Of a stretch of DNA of 25,352 nt, positions 14,581 to 22,158 are shown in pieces; the stretch's first letter is position 1; every line of letters begins with the position of its first letter. The notes under the pieces were generated by a model. The model saw only the letters and a program-made list of their open reading frames with translations. It searched no databases and was not told where the DNA came from. Position numbers and translations under genes: made by a program. This DNA is from DATJMJ01 sp035503915. GTDB lineage: Bacteria > Actinomycetota > Acidimicrobiia > Acidimicrobiales > Palsa-688. The stretch spans positions 1 to 25,352 of the forward strand of contig DATJSU010000038.1 of the NCBI GenBank assembly GCA_035503915.1, written 5' to 3'.

Positions 14581-15060
14581 TCACGGTTCACGTCGGCCAG
14601 CCGCGTCGGGGCCACGGCGAAGGTCCTGGGCTGCCCTGTTCGCTGCCTCGGCCGCCGCCCGGAGGAACGTGGCGATGGCGCAGCGTTGCTCGGAAGGGAC
14701 GCCCGCAACAAGCGCTTGGATGGAGGCGTGAAAAGTGCCCAGTCCTGGCGGCGCGTGCTCGGCCGCTTGCGCTGAGAGCTCTATGAGGATGTAGCGCCGG
14801 TCGCTGGGATGGGGTTGGCGCACCACCCATCCGGCCGCCTCGAGCCGGTCGACGAGCATGGTGACCGCCCCCGAGGTGATCGAAAGGCGCTCGCCCAGGT
14901 CGCGTTGGGTGAGCGGCCCGTCGGCCTCCAGGTGCTCAAGCGCGTCGAGGTCCGTCGCGCTGACCCCTGCGTTGCGGGCCAGCGCGGCCCGCATGCGGTC
15001 TCGCTCCAAGCCGAAGCGCTGGAGGCAGGCGGCCAGGTCATCAAAGGACTTTGGGCCCAT
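14581..15060 (-). CDS. MarR family transcriptional regulator
   Basis: A 159-residue winged-helix regulator. DLDALEHLEADGPLTQRDLG (about 37-56), then RLSITSGAVTMLVDRLEAAG (58-77) for the recognition helix, then the wing VVRQPHPSDRRYILIELSAQ, are characteristic, with the conserved DRR. MarR proteins bind palindromes as dimers and let go on binding phenolic or drug-like ligands. It is divergent from the ABC exporter operon with 65 bp between the starts, so it very likely controls that operon and itself. The N-terminal MGPKSFDDLAACLQRFGLER helix forms part of the dimer interface. Confidence 0.92.
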   Translation of the reverse strand: MGPKSFDDLAACLQRFGLERDRMRAALARNAGVSATDLDALEHLEADGPLTQRDLGERLSITSGAVTMLVDRLEAAGWVVRQPHPSDRRYILIELSAQAAEHAPPGLGTFHASIQALVAGVPSEQRCAIATFLRAAAEAANRAAQDLRRGPDAAGRREP

Positions 15061-15077
15061 GTGGCCAGTGTAATGCC

Positions 15078-15120
15078 TAGCTATACTAGCGAGTAGCTAA
15101 GATACTTAGATACGAAGGAG
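15078..15120 (+). promoter_or_regulatory. MarR operator and promoter of the ABC exporter operon
   Basis: An AT-rich patch contains TAGCTA twice (15078-15083 and 15094-15099) and the inverted repeat CTAAG-ata-CTTAG (15097-15109). TATACT (15082-15087) is a good -10 for the plus strand, predicting a start near 15094 and a short leader with GAAGGAG (15114-15120). A repressor on the TAGCTA or CTAAG sites would block this promoter. Confidence 0.6.
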
Positions 15121-15125
15121 ATGCT

Positions 15126-16067
15126 GTGGAGCAGCCCGCTGGCGTGATAGTGCAAGTGGAAGGACTGTCCAAGACCTACCCCGGTGGCGTGGAGGCAGTC
15201 CGCGGGGTCGATTTCGAGGTCCGGACCGGGGAGGTGTTCGGGTTGATCGGCCCGAACGGAGCGGGGAAGTCGACCACGGTCGGCATGCTCACAACGACCG
15301 TCGCCCCCACGGCTGGCCGCGCCCGCCTCGCTGGCTTCGACGTGGTGGCCGAGCCGCTGGGCGCTCGCCGAGCGAGCGCGGTGGTGAACCAAGGCCCAGC
15401 TGTTGACCGGGCCCTGTCGGGACGGAAGAACCTGGAGGTCCACGCACGGCTGTGGGGGGTGGCCGGCCGGGCCGCTCGCATCGCCGAAGTGGTCGACGCC
15501 TTCGGCTTGTCTGCGGTCGTGGACCGGCCGGTAGGCACCTACAGCGGCGGGCAGCGCCGGCGCCTGGAGATCGCCCGGGCGTTGCTGTCCCGCCCCCAGG
15601 TGCTGTTCCTTGACGAGCCGACGGTCGGCTTAGACCCCCGCGTCCGGCACGAACTGCTCGACCTCCTCGCCCGCCTCCGTTGTGGGGACCACATGACGGT
15701 CTTGCTAACTACCCACTACCTCGAAGAGGCCGAGCAATTGTGCGACCGCGTCGCGATCATGTACCAGGGCCGCCTAGCCGCCTTGGGGAGCCCGGCCCAG
15801 CTCCGGGGGGCCCTCGGCCCGCGGGTGATCGAGCTGCGTGTCGACCAAGACCCGGCCCAGGCCCTGGCCGCGCTGCGAGGTGCGGGGGTGGCCGGGCACG
15901 ACGCCTTCCAGGTAGGCCGGGTGCTCATCATCCCCTTCCACGGCGGGGAGCCCGGCGAGGCCGCGGCCACGATCGGCAGGCTCGGTCTCGCCGCCGAGGT
16001 CAGTACCCGCCCCCCGAACATCGACGACGTGTACCTGCAACTGACCGGCGAGCGTATCGCCGCCTGA
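15126..16067 (+). CDS. ABC transporter ATP-binding protein, DrrA/CcmA-like exporter type
   Basis: A 313-residue ATPase. Walker A GPNGAGKST (42-50), a Q-loop region NQGPAVDRALSGRKNLEVHA, signature YSGGQRRRLEIARALL (139 on), Walker B VLFLDEP (Asp163, Glu164) and the switch histidine in LLTTHYLEEAEQ are all intact, so it should hydrolyse ATP. The C-terminal domain (about 225-313) is the DrrA-type extension. GTG 15126 is the start because AAGGAG lies five bases upstream; ATG 15121 is out of frame. It pairs with the ABC-2 permease 17 bp downstream. DrrA-like systems usually export hydrophobic drugs or a self-made natural product. Confidence 0.95.
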   Translation: MEQPAGVIVQVEGLSKTYPGGVEAVRGVDFEVRTGEVFGLIGPNGAGKSTTVGMLTTTVAPTAGRARLAGFDVVAEPLGARRASAVVNQGPAVDRALSGRKNLEVHARLWGVAGRAARIAEVVDAFGLSAVVDRPVGTYSGGQRRRLEIARALLSRPQVLFLDEPTVGLDPRVRHELLDLLARLRCGDHMTVLLTTHYLEEAEQLCDRVAIMYQGRLAALGSPAQLRGALGPRVIELRVDQDPAQALAALRGAGVAGHDAFQVGRVLIIPFHGGEPGEAAATIGRLGLAAEVSTRPPNIDDVYLQLTGERIAA

Positions 16068-16084
16068 GACCAAAGGAGACCGCA

Positions 16085-16942
16085 ATGACCGCCAGCATCG
16101 CCGTCGGGACCAGCCCGCTCGTCCTCACCGGCTCCCACCGTGTGGGCCGCCTAGCTGCCTTCGCCGCCCTCGCAGGGCGTCGCCTGACGCTTAGCCTCCG
16201 GACGCCCCGCGCCGTCGTGCTCCCTCTAGCCACCCCGGTCCTGATCGCGGTGGTCATTGCTCCGGCCTTAGCCAAGACCGCCAGTCCCGTGGCCGGCATG
16301 GGTTACATGACCTACCTGGCCGTCGGGACAGTCGCTTTGGTGGTGCCGCTCAGCTGCATGCAAGCCGGCCTCGGCGCCATCGTCGACCGTAACAGCGGTG
16401 CCCAACCCGACCTACTGGCTGCCCCTGTCCCAAGGTCCCTTATCGTGCTGGCCAACCTGGCCGCCGCACTCGTCACCGCCGGCCTGCAGGTTACCGCCCT
16501 GGTGGGGTTCTCCATTGCTCGCGGGGCCTCGCTCCGAACTTCGGCGCCGGGGCTCGCCTGGTTCGCGGCGGGGGTCGTCCTGCTCGCTGTCGCTACCTAT
16601 GGGGTCGCCGAGGTCCTCGCCAACCGCATCGGGGCGGAAGAGGAGTACGTGAACGCCATCCCCACTGTCGGGATCGCCCCGTGGTTCTTTGCCGGGTCGC
16701 TTTTCCCTATCACCTCGTTGCCAGGCTGGCTCGCGGCGATAACCAAAGCCCTCCCTGTGACCCACGCCATCGCGCTCATGCGCTATGGGGTTGCCGGCCA
16801 CAACGCTGCCGGCCTGCACGCGATCTGGGGCCTCCACGACCCCACGACCATGGCCTGCCTCAGCGTGACCGTGCTCGGCCTCTACGCCGCCGCGCTCACG
16901 GCCCTGGCCCTTCGCATCTTCACCCACGAGGTCGTCCGATGA
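16085..16942 (+). CDS. ABC-2 type permease (DrrB-like)
   Basis: A 285-residue membrane protein with six hydrophobic spans, starting with AVVLPLATPVLIAVVIAPAL and ending with CLSVTVLGLYAAALTALALR. The conserved cytoplasmic stretch DRNSGAQPDLLAAPVPRSLI resembles the R..GT...LLA.PV.R motif of DrrB-type permeases. The start ATG 16085 has AAAGGAG six bases upstream. It follows the ATPase by 17 bp and its stop overlaps the start of the next gene (ATGA), so all three are one operon. Confidence 0.93.
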   Translation: MTASIAVGTSPLVLTGSHRVGRLAAFAALAGRRLTLSLRTPRAVVLPLATPVLIAVVIAPALAKTASPVAGMGYMTYLAVGTVALVVPLSCMQAGLGAIVDRNSGAQPDLLAAPVPRSLIVLANLAAALVTAGLQVTALVGFSIARGASLRTSAPGLAWFAAGVVLLAVATYGVAEVLANRIGAEEEYVNAIPTVGIAPWFFAGSLFPITSLPGWLAAITKALPVTHAIALMRYGVAGHNAAGLHAIWGLHDPTTMACLSVTVLGLYAAALTALALRIFTHEVVR

Positions 16943-17517
16943 GCCAGGGGCGGGCTTACCGGGCGCTCACCGTCATCTCCATGGCCGTCGGGCGTGGGGC
17001 GGCTGCCCGTGCCGTGGCCACCAGCGCCGCGCTTTCAAGCGACGACCGGGTCGTCGACATCGGCTGTGGGCCGGGCGCTGCAGTCCGTCAAGCCGCTGGC
17101 CGCTGCGCCTCTGCCACCGGTGTCGACCCGGACCTCGCCATGCTGCGCCTGGCCCGGTCGATCAGCGCTGCCCGCCGGACGCGCAACGTCAGCTGGCTCG
17201 AGGGCTCCGCGGCGGCCGTCCCGTTGCCCGACGCTTCGGCCACGGTCGTGTGGGCTCTCAGCTCGGCCCACCACTGGCCTGAGCGCGCTGCTGGGTGGGC
17301 CGAAGCGAAGCGTCTCCTCGCCCCCGGAGGCAGGCTCCTTGTGGCGGAGAGGCTCACGGCTGCGGGTGCCCAAGGGCACGCCGCTCACGGCCTCACCGAG
17401 GCCGAAGCCGACCGGCTGGCAACCGAGCTCGCAGAGGCAGGCTTCAGCCGCGTCCGAGCCGAGGTCACCAAAGCAGGCCGCCGGCGGCTCGTTGTCGTGA
17501 AATGTGCCCTAGCCTGA
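16939..17517 (+). CDS. Class I SAM-dependent methyltransferase in ABC exporter operon
   Basis: A 192-residue protein, start codon overlapping the permease stop by four bases (ATGA), so translation is coupled. Motif I is VVDIGCGPGAAVRQ (38-51), followed by GVDPDLAML, then the post-motif WLEGSAAAVPLPDASATVVW and APGGRLLVAERLT. This is a short Methyltransf_11-type fold; the substrate class cannot be read from sequence. Position in an exporter operon suggests modification of the exported compound or of the drug target, but that is inference. Confidence 0.9.
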   Translation: MSQGRAYRALTVISMAVGRGAAARAVATSAALSSDDRVVDIGCGPGAAVRQAAGRCASATGVDPDLAMLRLARSISAARRTRNVSWLEGSAAAVPLPDASATVVWALSSAHHWPERAAGWAEAKRLLAPGGRLLVAERLTAAGAQGHAAHGLTEAEADRLATELAEAGFSRVRAEVTKAGRRRLVVVKCALA

Positions 17518-17530
17518 CCTGCTTGAGCCC

Positions 17531-17561
17531 GTCGGGTGCCATGGCCATGACGTCACCCGAC
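17531..17561 (+). terminator. Hairpin ending the ABC exporter-methyltransferase operon
   Basis: GTCGGGTG (17531-17538) and CACCCGAC (17554-17561) are perfect 8-bp arms with a 15-base loop that contains the palindrome CATGGCCATG. It starts 13 bases after the methyltransferase stop. No T-run follows. Confidence 0.5.
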
Positions 17562-17821
17562 CAGGGACGTGCCGTGCCCTCAACTCCGATGGCGCCACAC
17601 TGATTATCTGTTCTGGGTAGTCTAAAGACCGTTGAGTTACACGGAAAATCCGTCCATAGACAGCTGGTTGACAAGGAATCGCGAAAGCCTCTTGACATCA
17701 CAAAGAGGGCTCGCAATTGCAAGGACCGTCTGCAGCGGCCGACTGGACAGTGACAAATGTCAGTGGAAAATCGTGACGCACCTTAGTACCGGCGAGGGGC
17801 CGCCGGCACGCATGATGACGC
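17562..17821 (+). promoter_or_regulatory. Promoter region of the MacB-like transporter operon
   Basis: This relatively AT-rich gap holds no gene. It has two TTGACA boxes exactly 24 bp apart (17668-17673 and 17692-17697) and a tight inverted repeat TGACA-aa-TGTCA (17751-17762). Neither TTGACA has an obvious -10 at normal spacing, so the true promoter is not pinned down. The inverted repeat is a plausible regulator site. The region ends in a tandem 10-bp repeat, GCATGATGAC twice (17810-17829), that spans the start codon. Confidence 0.4.
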
Positions 17822-18598
17822 ATGATGACAAGTCCACCTGAGACACCGTCCGGTGCGGCGGAGGTCACGCCAGCAGCGCAGGCAATCGAACTGAAAAAGA
17901 CCTACGGCACGGGCCAGGCAGTAGTCGAGGCGCTGGCGGGCGTGAGCGTGAGCTTCGGCCGCGGAGCCTTCACCGCCGTGATGGGCCCGTCCGGCTCGGG
18001 CAAGTCCACCCTGATGCACTGCATGGCCGGTCTCGACCGGCCGACCTCCGGCAAGTCCTACATAGGTGGGAGCGACATCGCCGCCCTCGACGACGCGGCG
18101 CTCACCGAGCTGCGCCGGGACCAGGTCGGCTTCGTGTTCCAGTCCTTCAACCTCGTACCGACGCTGTCGGCCGCCGAGAACATCACCCTCCCCGCCGACC
18201 TCGCCGGCAGGAAGGTCGACAAGGAGTGGTTCGACTACACCGTGGGCCAGCTCGGCCTGGCCAGCGTCCTCTCTCACCGCCCGAGCGAGATGTCGGGGGG
18301 CCAGCAGCAGCGCGTGGCCTGTGCAAGGGCACTCGTCAACAGGCCGCAGCTCATCTTCGCCGACGAGCCGACCGGTAACTTGGACTCGGTCGCCTCGGCC
18401 GAGCTGCTCGGGATCCTGCGAGCCTCGGTGGACGAGCTTGGCCAGTCCATCGTCATGGTGACCCACGACCCGGGGGCCGCAGCCCACGCGGACCGGGTCG
18501 TCTTCCTTGCCGATGGCAAGGTCGTCGACGAGCTCGAGGGGCCGACCGCCGCCACGGTCCTCGACCGGGTGCGGGCGCTCGGGGCAAAGGGGAGCTGA
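17822..18598 (+). CDS. ABC transporter ATP-binding protein, MacB/LolD type
   Basis: A 258-residue ATPase. Walker A GPSGSGKST (55-63), Q-loop VFQSFNLVPTLSAAENI (105 on), signature MSGGQQQRVACARAL (157 on), Walker B LIFADEP (Asp181, Glu182) with TGNLDS, and switch His215 are intact. The FQSFNL and EPTGNLDS wording marks the MacB/LolD/FtsE-like class, which works by mechanotransmission and not by a channel. The start could be ATG 17822 or 17825; no clear ribosome site is present, and a duplicate ATGATG ten bases upstream is out of frame. The permease starts six bases after its stop. Confidence 0.94.
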   Translation: MMTSPPETPSGAAEVTPAAQAIELKKTYGTGQAVVEALAGVSVSFGRGAFTAVMGPSGSGKSTLMHCMAGLDRPTSGKSYIGGSDIAALDDAALTELRRDQVGFVFQSFNLVPTLSAAENITLPADLAGRKVDKEWFDYTVGQLGLASVLSHRPSEMSGGQQQRVACARALVNRPQLIFADEPTGNLDSVASAELLGILRASVDELGQSIVMVTHDPGAAAHADRVVFLADGKVVDELEGPTAATVLDRVRALGAKGS

Positions 18599-18603
18599 GG
18601 GCA

Positions 18604-21135
18604 ATGGGCAAAGTCACCCTCAGGGGCATGGCCGCCCACAAGCTTCGCCTCGCGCTCACCTCGCTCGCCATAGTGCTTGGCGTCGCTTTCATCTCGGGGA
18701 CGTTCGTGCTCACTGACACCCTCCACAACACCTTCTACGCGCTCATCGGGAGCATCTACGACAAGATCGACTTCCAAGTGCGCGGTGTGGCACAGTTCCC
18801 TAACCAGCAAGCGGCAGGCGCGGTGCGCAACCCCGTTCCCGAGTCGTTGGTACCGACGATAAAGCGGGTCCCCGGCGTTGAGGCGGCCGAGGGTTCTGTG
18901 AACGGCTATGCGCAGTTCATCTCGAAGACGGGGAAGCCGGTCGTAACCGGCAGTGAGCCTACGATCGGCGAGAACTTCCTCACCGACCCCCGTCTCTCGG
19001 ACCTCCGTATCGTGCAGGGCGCCCCGCCCACAGCGGCCCACGACGTCGTGATGGACGCCGAGACCGCCAAGAAGTACCACTTCCATGTTGGCCAGCCAGT
19101 ACGCGTCCTGTTCATGGGCGGTAACGTCGCCAGCTTCACGATCACAGGGATCGCCCAGTACGGTTCGTCCGACACCCTGGCCGGCGTGACCTTCGCCGCC
19201 TTCACTTTGCCAACTGCACAGCTGGCCTTCGGGAAGACTGGTGAGTTCGACCACATCGACGTGCTAGCCAAGCCCGGTGCCGACAAGCAAGAGGTCCAAG
19301 CCGCCATTGCACGCGTGCTCCCGCCGCAAGTCGAGGTCGTGACCGGCCAGACGGTCGCCAACGAGCAGACGACTTCGATCAACCAGGCGCTCGGGTTCTT
19401 CTCGACGGCGCTCTTGGTCTTCGCGATAATCGCGCTGTTCGTCGGGGCCTTCACGATCTTCAACACGTTCTCGATCACGGTCGGGCAACGCACAAGGGAG
19501 CTCGGCCTCTTGCGCGCCGTAGGCGCGAGCAGGCGCCAGGTCTTCCGCTCGGTGCTTGGCGAAGCCGCCATCACTGGAGCGCTCGCGTCGCTGGTCGGGA
19601 CAGGGCTCGGCCTTCTCGCCGCCCTGGGTCTGGAGGGGTTGATGAGCGCGCTCGGCTTCACGCTGCCCTCGGGCCCGCTCGTCTTCGAGGCCCGCACGCT
19701 CATAGTCTCGCTGGTAGTGGGTACCGCGGTCACCGTGGTCTCCGCCATGGCCCCGGCCAGGCGTGCCGTCCACGTCGCCCCCGTGGTTGCGATCTCCGAC
19801 CGCCAGGAAGCCAGCACGGTGAGGCACGCTCGCTGGCTAGGGCTCACTGTCGCCTCCCGCGTCCTTGGCATCGCGCTCGTCGTCCTCGGCCTCGTCGTGC
19901 ACCAAGTGGCGCTGGTCGGCCTCGGGGTTGCGGCCTTCTTCGTAGGTCTCGCTATGGTCCTGCCGAGCATCGCCCGGCCTCTCTCCGGTGCCATCGGCCG
20001 CCCCATCGCCAGCGCGCTCGGCGCCCCGGGCAAGCTGGGCCGTGCCAACTCGATGCGCAACCCGACGCGTACAGCCCAGACGGCTTCTGCCCTCATGGTC
20101 GGGGTCGCCCTCGTATCTGCGATGGCGGTTTTCGGCGCTTCCGTGTCGAGCTCGGCGACGGCAAGCATCGATCAAGCGATAAGGGCCGACCTGCTCGTGA
20201 CCGGCAAGAGCAGCGGGAGTGGGTCGTTCAGCAGGTCGCTTGCTACGCAGCTGTCCCGTCTTCCGGGCGTGACGGCATCGCTCGTCGTCTATGGCGGCCA
20301 GTTCGAGGTCCGCCAGTCCCTCGAGCAACTGAAGGGAGTCCCCGCCGAGGGCTTCCAGCCGACGGTAGACCTGCGCGTAAAAGTGGGTGGCACTGCGGCG
20401 CTCGCCGCCGACGAGCTGCTCATCGACTCAAGCACCGCCAAGTCGGAGCACCTCTCGCTCGGGAGCACTGTAAGGGTCAAATTTGCCAAGACCGGCCCCG
20501 GGGTGATGCGCATTGGCGGTATTTACAAGGACAATGCCCTCATCGGGAGCTACCTCGTCGGCGAGGCGTTCTTTGTCTCCCATTTCCGCGACCCCCAACC
20601 GGGCGCCGTGCTGTTGGACGCCGGCGGCGGGGCACCGGGAGTTGCGAGGCTGCAAGACGCAGTGGAGCGCATGCTGACCAACTACCCGACGGTGCAAGTG
20701 CAGACGAGGTCACAGTTCGAAAAGTCCCAACTTTCCTCAGTGAACCAGCTTCTCACCCTGGTTTACGCCCTTCTCGCCCTCGCCATCGTGATCGCTTTGA
20801 TCGGGGTCGTCAACACTCTCATGCTGTCTGTTTTTGAGCGGACGCGAGAGATCGGGCTCTTACGAGCGGTCGGCATGAGACGGGCCCAGGTCCGATCCAT
20901 GGTGCGCTCGGAGTCGGTGATCCTCTCTCTCTTTGGCGCCGTCATCGGTATCGTCATCGGGGCCCTGATGGGCGTCGCATTGGTGGCGTCGCTCTCTCTT
21001 AGCAACATCGCCGTGCCTGGGGCTGACATCGTCGTGTTCTTCGTGCTCTCCGGCGTTCTCGGCCTCGTGGCAGCCACCTGGCCGGCCCGGCGGGCCGCCA
21101 AGCTCGACGTACTGGCCGCAATAGCGACGGAGTAG
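18604..21135 (+). CDS. FtsX/MacB-like ABC permease with two FtsX core domains
   Basis: An 843-residue membrane protein. TM1 at about residues 17-38 (LTSLAIVLGVAFISGTFVLT) anchors a large extracytoplasmic domain (40-255). The first FtsX core (about 260-395) includes RTRELGLLRAVGASRRQVFR. Two or three central helices (400-440 and 490-515) follow, then a second extracytoplasmic domain, and a second FtsX core (715-835) with ERTREIGLLRAVGMRRAQVR. This ten-helix, two-core layout is that of single-polypeptide actinobacterial FtsX permeases, not the four-helix MacB dimer. Substrates in this class include peptides, antibiotics and lipoproteins. The ATPase is immediately upstream. A histidine-kinase fragment follows, hinting at a lost sensor. 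Confidence 0.93.
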   Translation: MGKVTLRGMAAHKLRLALTSLAIVLGVAFISGTFVLTDTLHNTFYALIGSIYDKIDFQVRGVAQFPNQQAAGAVRNPVPESLVPTIKRVPGVEAAEGSVNGYAQFISKTGKPVVTGSEPTIGENFLTDPRLSDLRIVQGAPPTAAHDVVMDAETAKKYHFHVGQPVRVLFMGGNVASFTITGIAQYGSSDTLAGVTFAAFTLPTAQLAFGKTGEFDHIDVLAKPGADKQEVQAAIARVLPPQVEVVTGQTVANEQTTSINQALGFFSTALLVFAIIALFVGAFTIFNTFSITVGQRTRELGLLRAVGASRRQVFRSVLGEAAITGALASLVGTGLGLLAALGLEGLMSALGFTLPSGPLVFEARTLIVSLVVGTAVTVVSAMAPARRAVHVAPVVAISDRQEASTVRHARWLGLTVASRVLGIALVVLGLVVHQVALVGLGVAAFFVGLAMVLPSIARPLSGAIGRPIASALGAPGKLGRANSMRNPTRTAQTASALMVGVALVSAMAVFGASVSSSATASIDQAIRADLLVTGKSSGSGSFSRSLATQLSRLPGVTASLVVYGGQFEVRQSLEQLKGVPAEGFQPTVDLRVKVGGTAALAADELLIDSSTAKSEHLSLGSTVRVKFAKTGPGVMRIGGIYKDNALIGSYLVGEAFFVSHFRDPQPGAVLLDAGGGAPGVARLQDAVERMLTNYPTVQVQTRSQFEKSQLSSVNQLLTLVYALLALAIVIALIGVVNTLMLSVFERTREIGLLRAVGMRRAQVRSMVRSESVILSLFGAVIGIVIGALMGVALVASLSLSNIAVPGADIVVFFVLSGVLGLVAATWPARRAAKLDVLAAIATE

Positions 21136-21185
21136 CGGCAGCAGCCCTTCACCGTCGTCGAGGCCCTGCTGGTAGGGTCGCCAGC

Positions 21186-21400
21186 TTGATGGGCGACGAG
21201 CTGGTGGGCAGCGTGGTCGGCGAGGCCAGGCGCAACTACCCCTCGGTGCCGATCGAGCTCTCGGCCATCCCTTCGACCGTGTGGGGCGCCCCCGACCAGC
21301 TGCAAAAGGCGTTAGGCAACCTCGTCGGCAACGCCGCCAAGTGGACCGGCCGTGCACCTCCGTCGAGGTGACCGGCGGAGAACGCCCTTATTTGAGGGAG
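21186..21400 (+). pseudogene. Sensor histidine kinase remnant (HATPase N-box region)
   Basis: A short frame reads DELVGSVVGEARRNYPSVPI then VWGAPDQLQKALGNLVGNAA followed by KWTGR. This is the stretch just before and including the N-box of histidine kinases (typical form DPDQLR.AL.NLV.NA.KW). After about 21350 the homology moves to the next frame (PCTSVEVTGG), so one indel is present. The dimerisation histidine, the G-boxes and a start are missing. It is a relic of a two-component system that may once have served the neighbouring MacB-like transporter. Confidence 0.65.
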
Positions 21401-21466
21401 ACTGAACGCCCATCGTTGGCTCCCCTGGCACCACGGCCAAAGTCACAAAGGTACAAGGTACTCAGT

Positions 21467-21524
21467 CATCACTAGACGTGGTTTATTACCACTCAACGTG
21501 GCGTGCCGATGTTCACTAGTGATG
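21467..21524. repeat. Nested inverted repeats and direct repeat upstream of FlbD-like gene
   Basis: Outer arms CATCACTAG (21467-21475) and CTAGTGATG (21516-21524) are perfect, 9 bp, 40 bases apart. Inside are GTGGT-ttatt-ACCAC (21478-21492) and ACGTGG repeated at 21476-21481 and 21496-21501, a 20-bp period. The AT-rich island differs from the surrounding GC-rich DNA. It may be an operator or promoter for the FlbD-like gene, or the trace of an excised small element. Confidence 0.45.
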
Positions 21525-21601
21525 GTCACTGCGCCGGTGGCGGTGGCCTCAGAGTCATGGGCAAGCCAACCGCGTGGGAGATGCAAAAGCGAGGTACATC
21601 C

Positions 21602-21913
21602 GTGGTCATCCTGACGAGTGACAAGGGGCAGGCACTGGCGATAAATGCCGACTTGATCGAAACAGCCTCGGAGGCGTGGCCTGGCACTGCTCTCAAACTG
21701 GTCGACGGCAAGACTTACTTCGTCTCCGAGAGCATCGCAGAAGTGGTCGAGCGGGTCGCATCGTTCCGCGGGGCGGTCTTGGCAGCAGCCAAGCACCAGG
21801 GCCAAGGGGCGGCACCGTCCCCGGTGCGCCTGCGGCTGCTGCCGGGCCACGGCGCTGGCAGCGGCAAAGCGCAGGCCGCCTCGGAGATGCCACCCGCGAG
21901 AGGTGAACGATGA
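21602..21913 (+). CDS. FlbD family flagellar-type protein (orphan copy)
   Basis: The core VVILTSDKGQALAINADLIE then TASEAWPGTALKLVDGKTYF followed by VSESIAEVVERV matches the small FlbD family (canonical start MI.LTR.NG....LN.DLIE), which is found in flagellar gene clusters of Firmicutes, Spirochaetes and some Actinobacteria. GTG 21602 is preferred: GAGG is seven bases upstream and the family begins there, giving 103 residues; ATGs at 21503, 21557 and 21581 are in frame. A Pro/Ala/Gly-rich tail (about 60-103) has no known match. No other flagellar gene is in the window, so this is an orphan or a piece of a broken cluster. It is coupled to the next gene by an ATGA overlap. Confidence 0.78.
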   Translation: MVILTSDKGQALAINADLIETASEAWPGTALKLVDGKTYFVSESIAEVVERVASFRGAVLAAAKHQGQGAAPSPVRLRLLPGHGAGSGKAQAASEMPPARGER

Positions 21914-22158
21914 GCGCCGCTTCAGGCGCCACAAGGCCAGCGCAGGAGCTTGGCGAGCACAATGACCTCTACGACCAACTGTCGCGTTTGCAGGCCTACG
22001 AGGTCCTGGCAACTACGCGACGCCGGACTGTAGCCCTTGGCCGGGCACAACAAAATGCCAGGGGCACCGAGCACCTCATCGTCACGGCGCTCATGTTGGC
22101 CACGACAGCGGTCGCCGTCTTCGACCTGTACTTGCTGGGCACCGGGCTGGCTCACTAG
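21910..22158 (+). CDS. Small single-TM hypothetical protein coupled to FlbD-like gene
   Basis: An 82-residue protein starting in the ATGA overlap with the FlbD-like stop. The N-terminal half is hydrophilic and helical (NDLYDQLSRLQAYEVLATTR, RRRTVALGRAQQNARG). A membrane helix of about 20 residues follows (HLIVTALMLATTAVAVFDLY), and a short tail LLGTGLAH ends it. The positive charges before the helix suggest the N-terminus stays inside. No family is recognised. The coupled start supports a real gene, and co-expression suggests it works with the FlbD-like protein. Confidence 0.62.
   Translation: MSAASGATRPAQELGEHNDLYDQLSRLQAYEVLATTRRRTVALGRAQQNARGTEHLIVTALMLATTAVAVFDLYLLGTGLAH

Noticed and set aside
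18906..20168. 420-codon minus-strand frame opposite the FtsX-type permease
   Set aside because: Thr/Arg/Ala-rich shadow with no motif; the plus-strand permease is clear.
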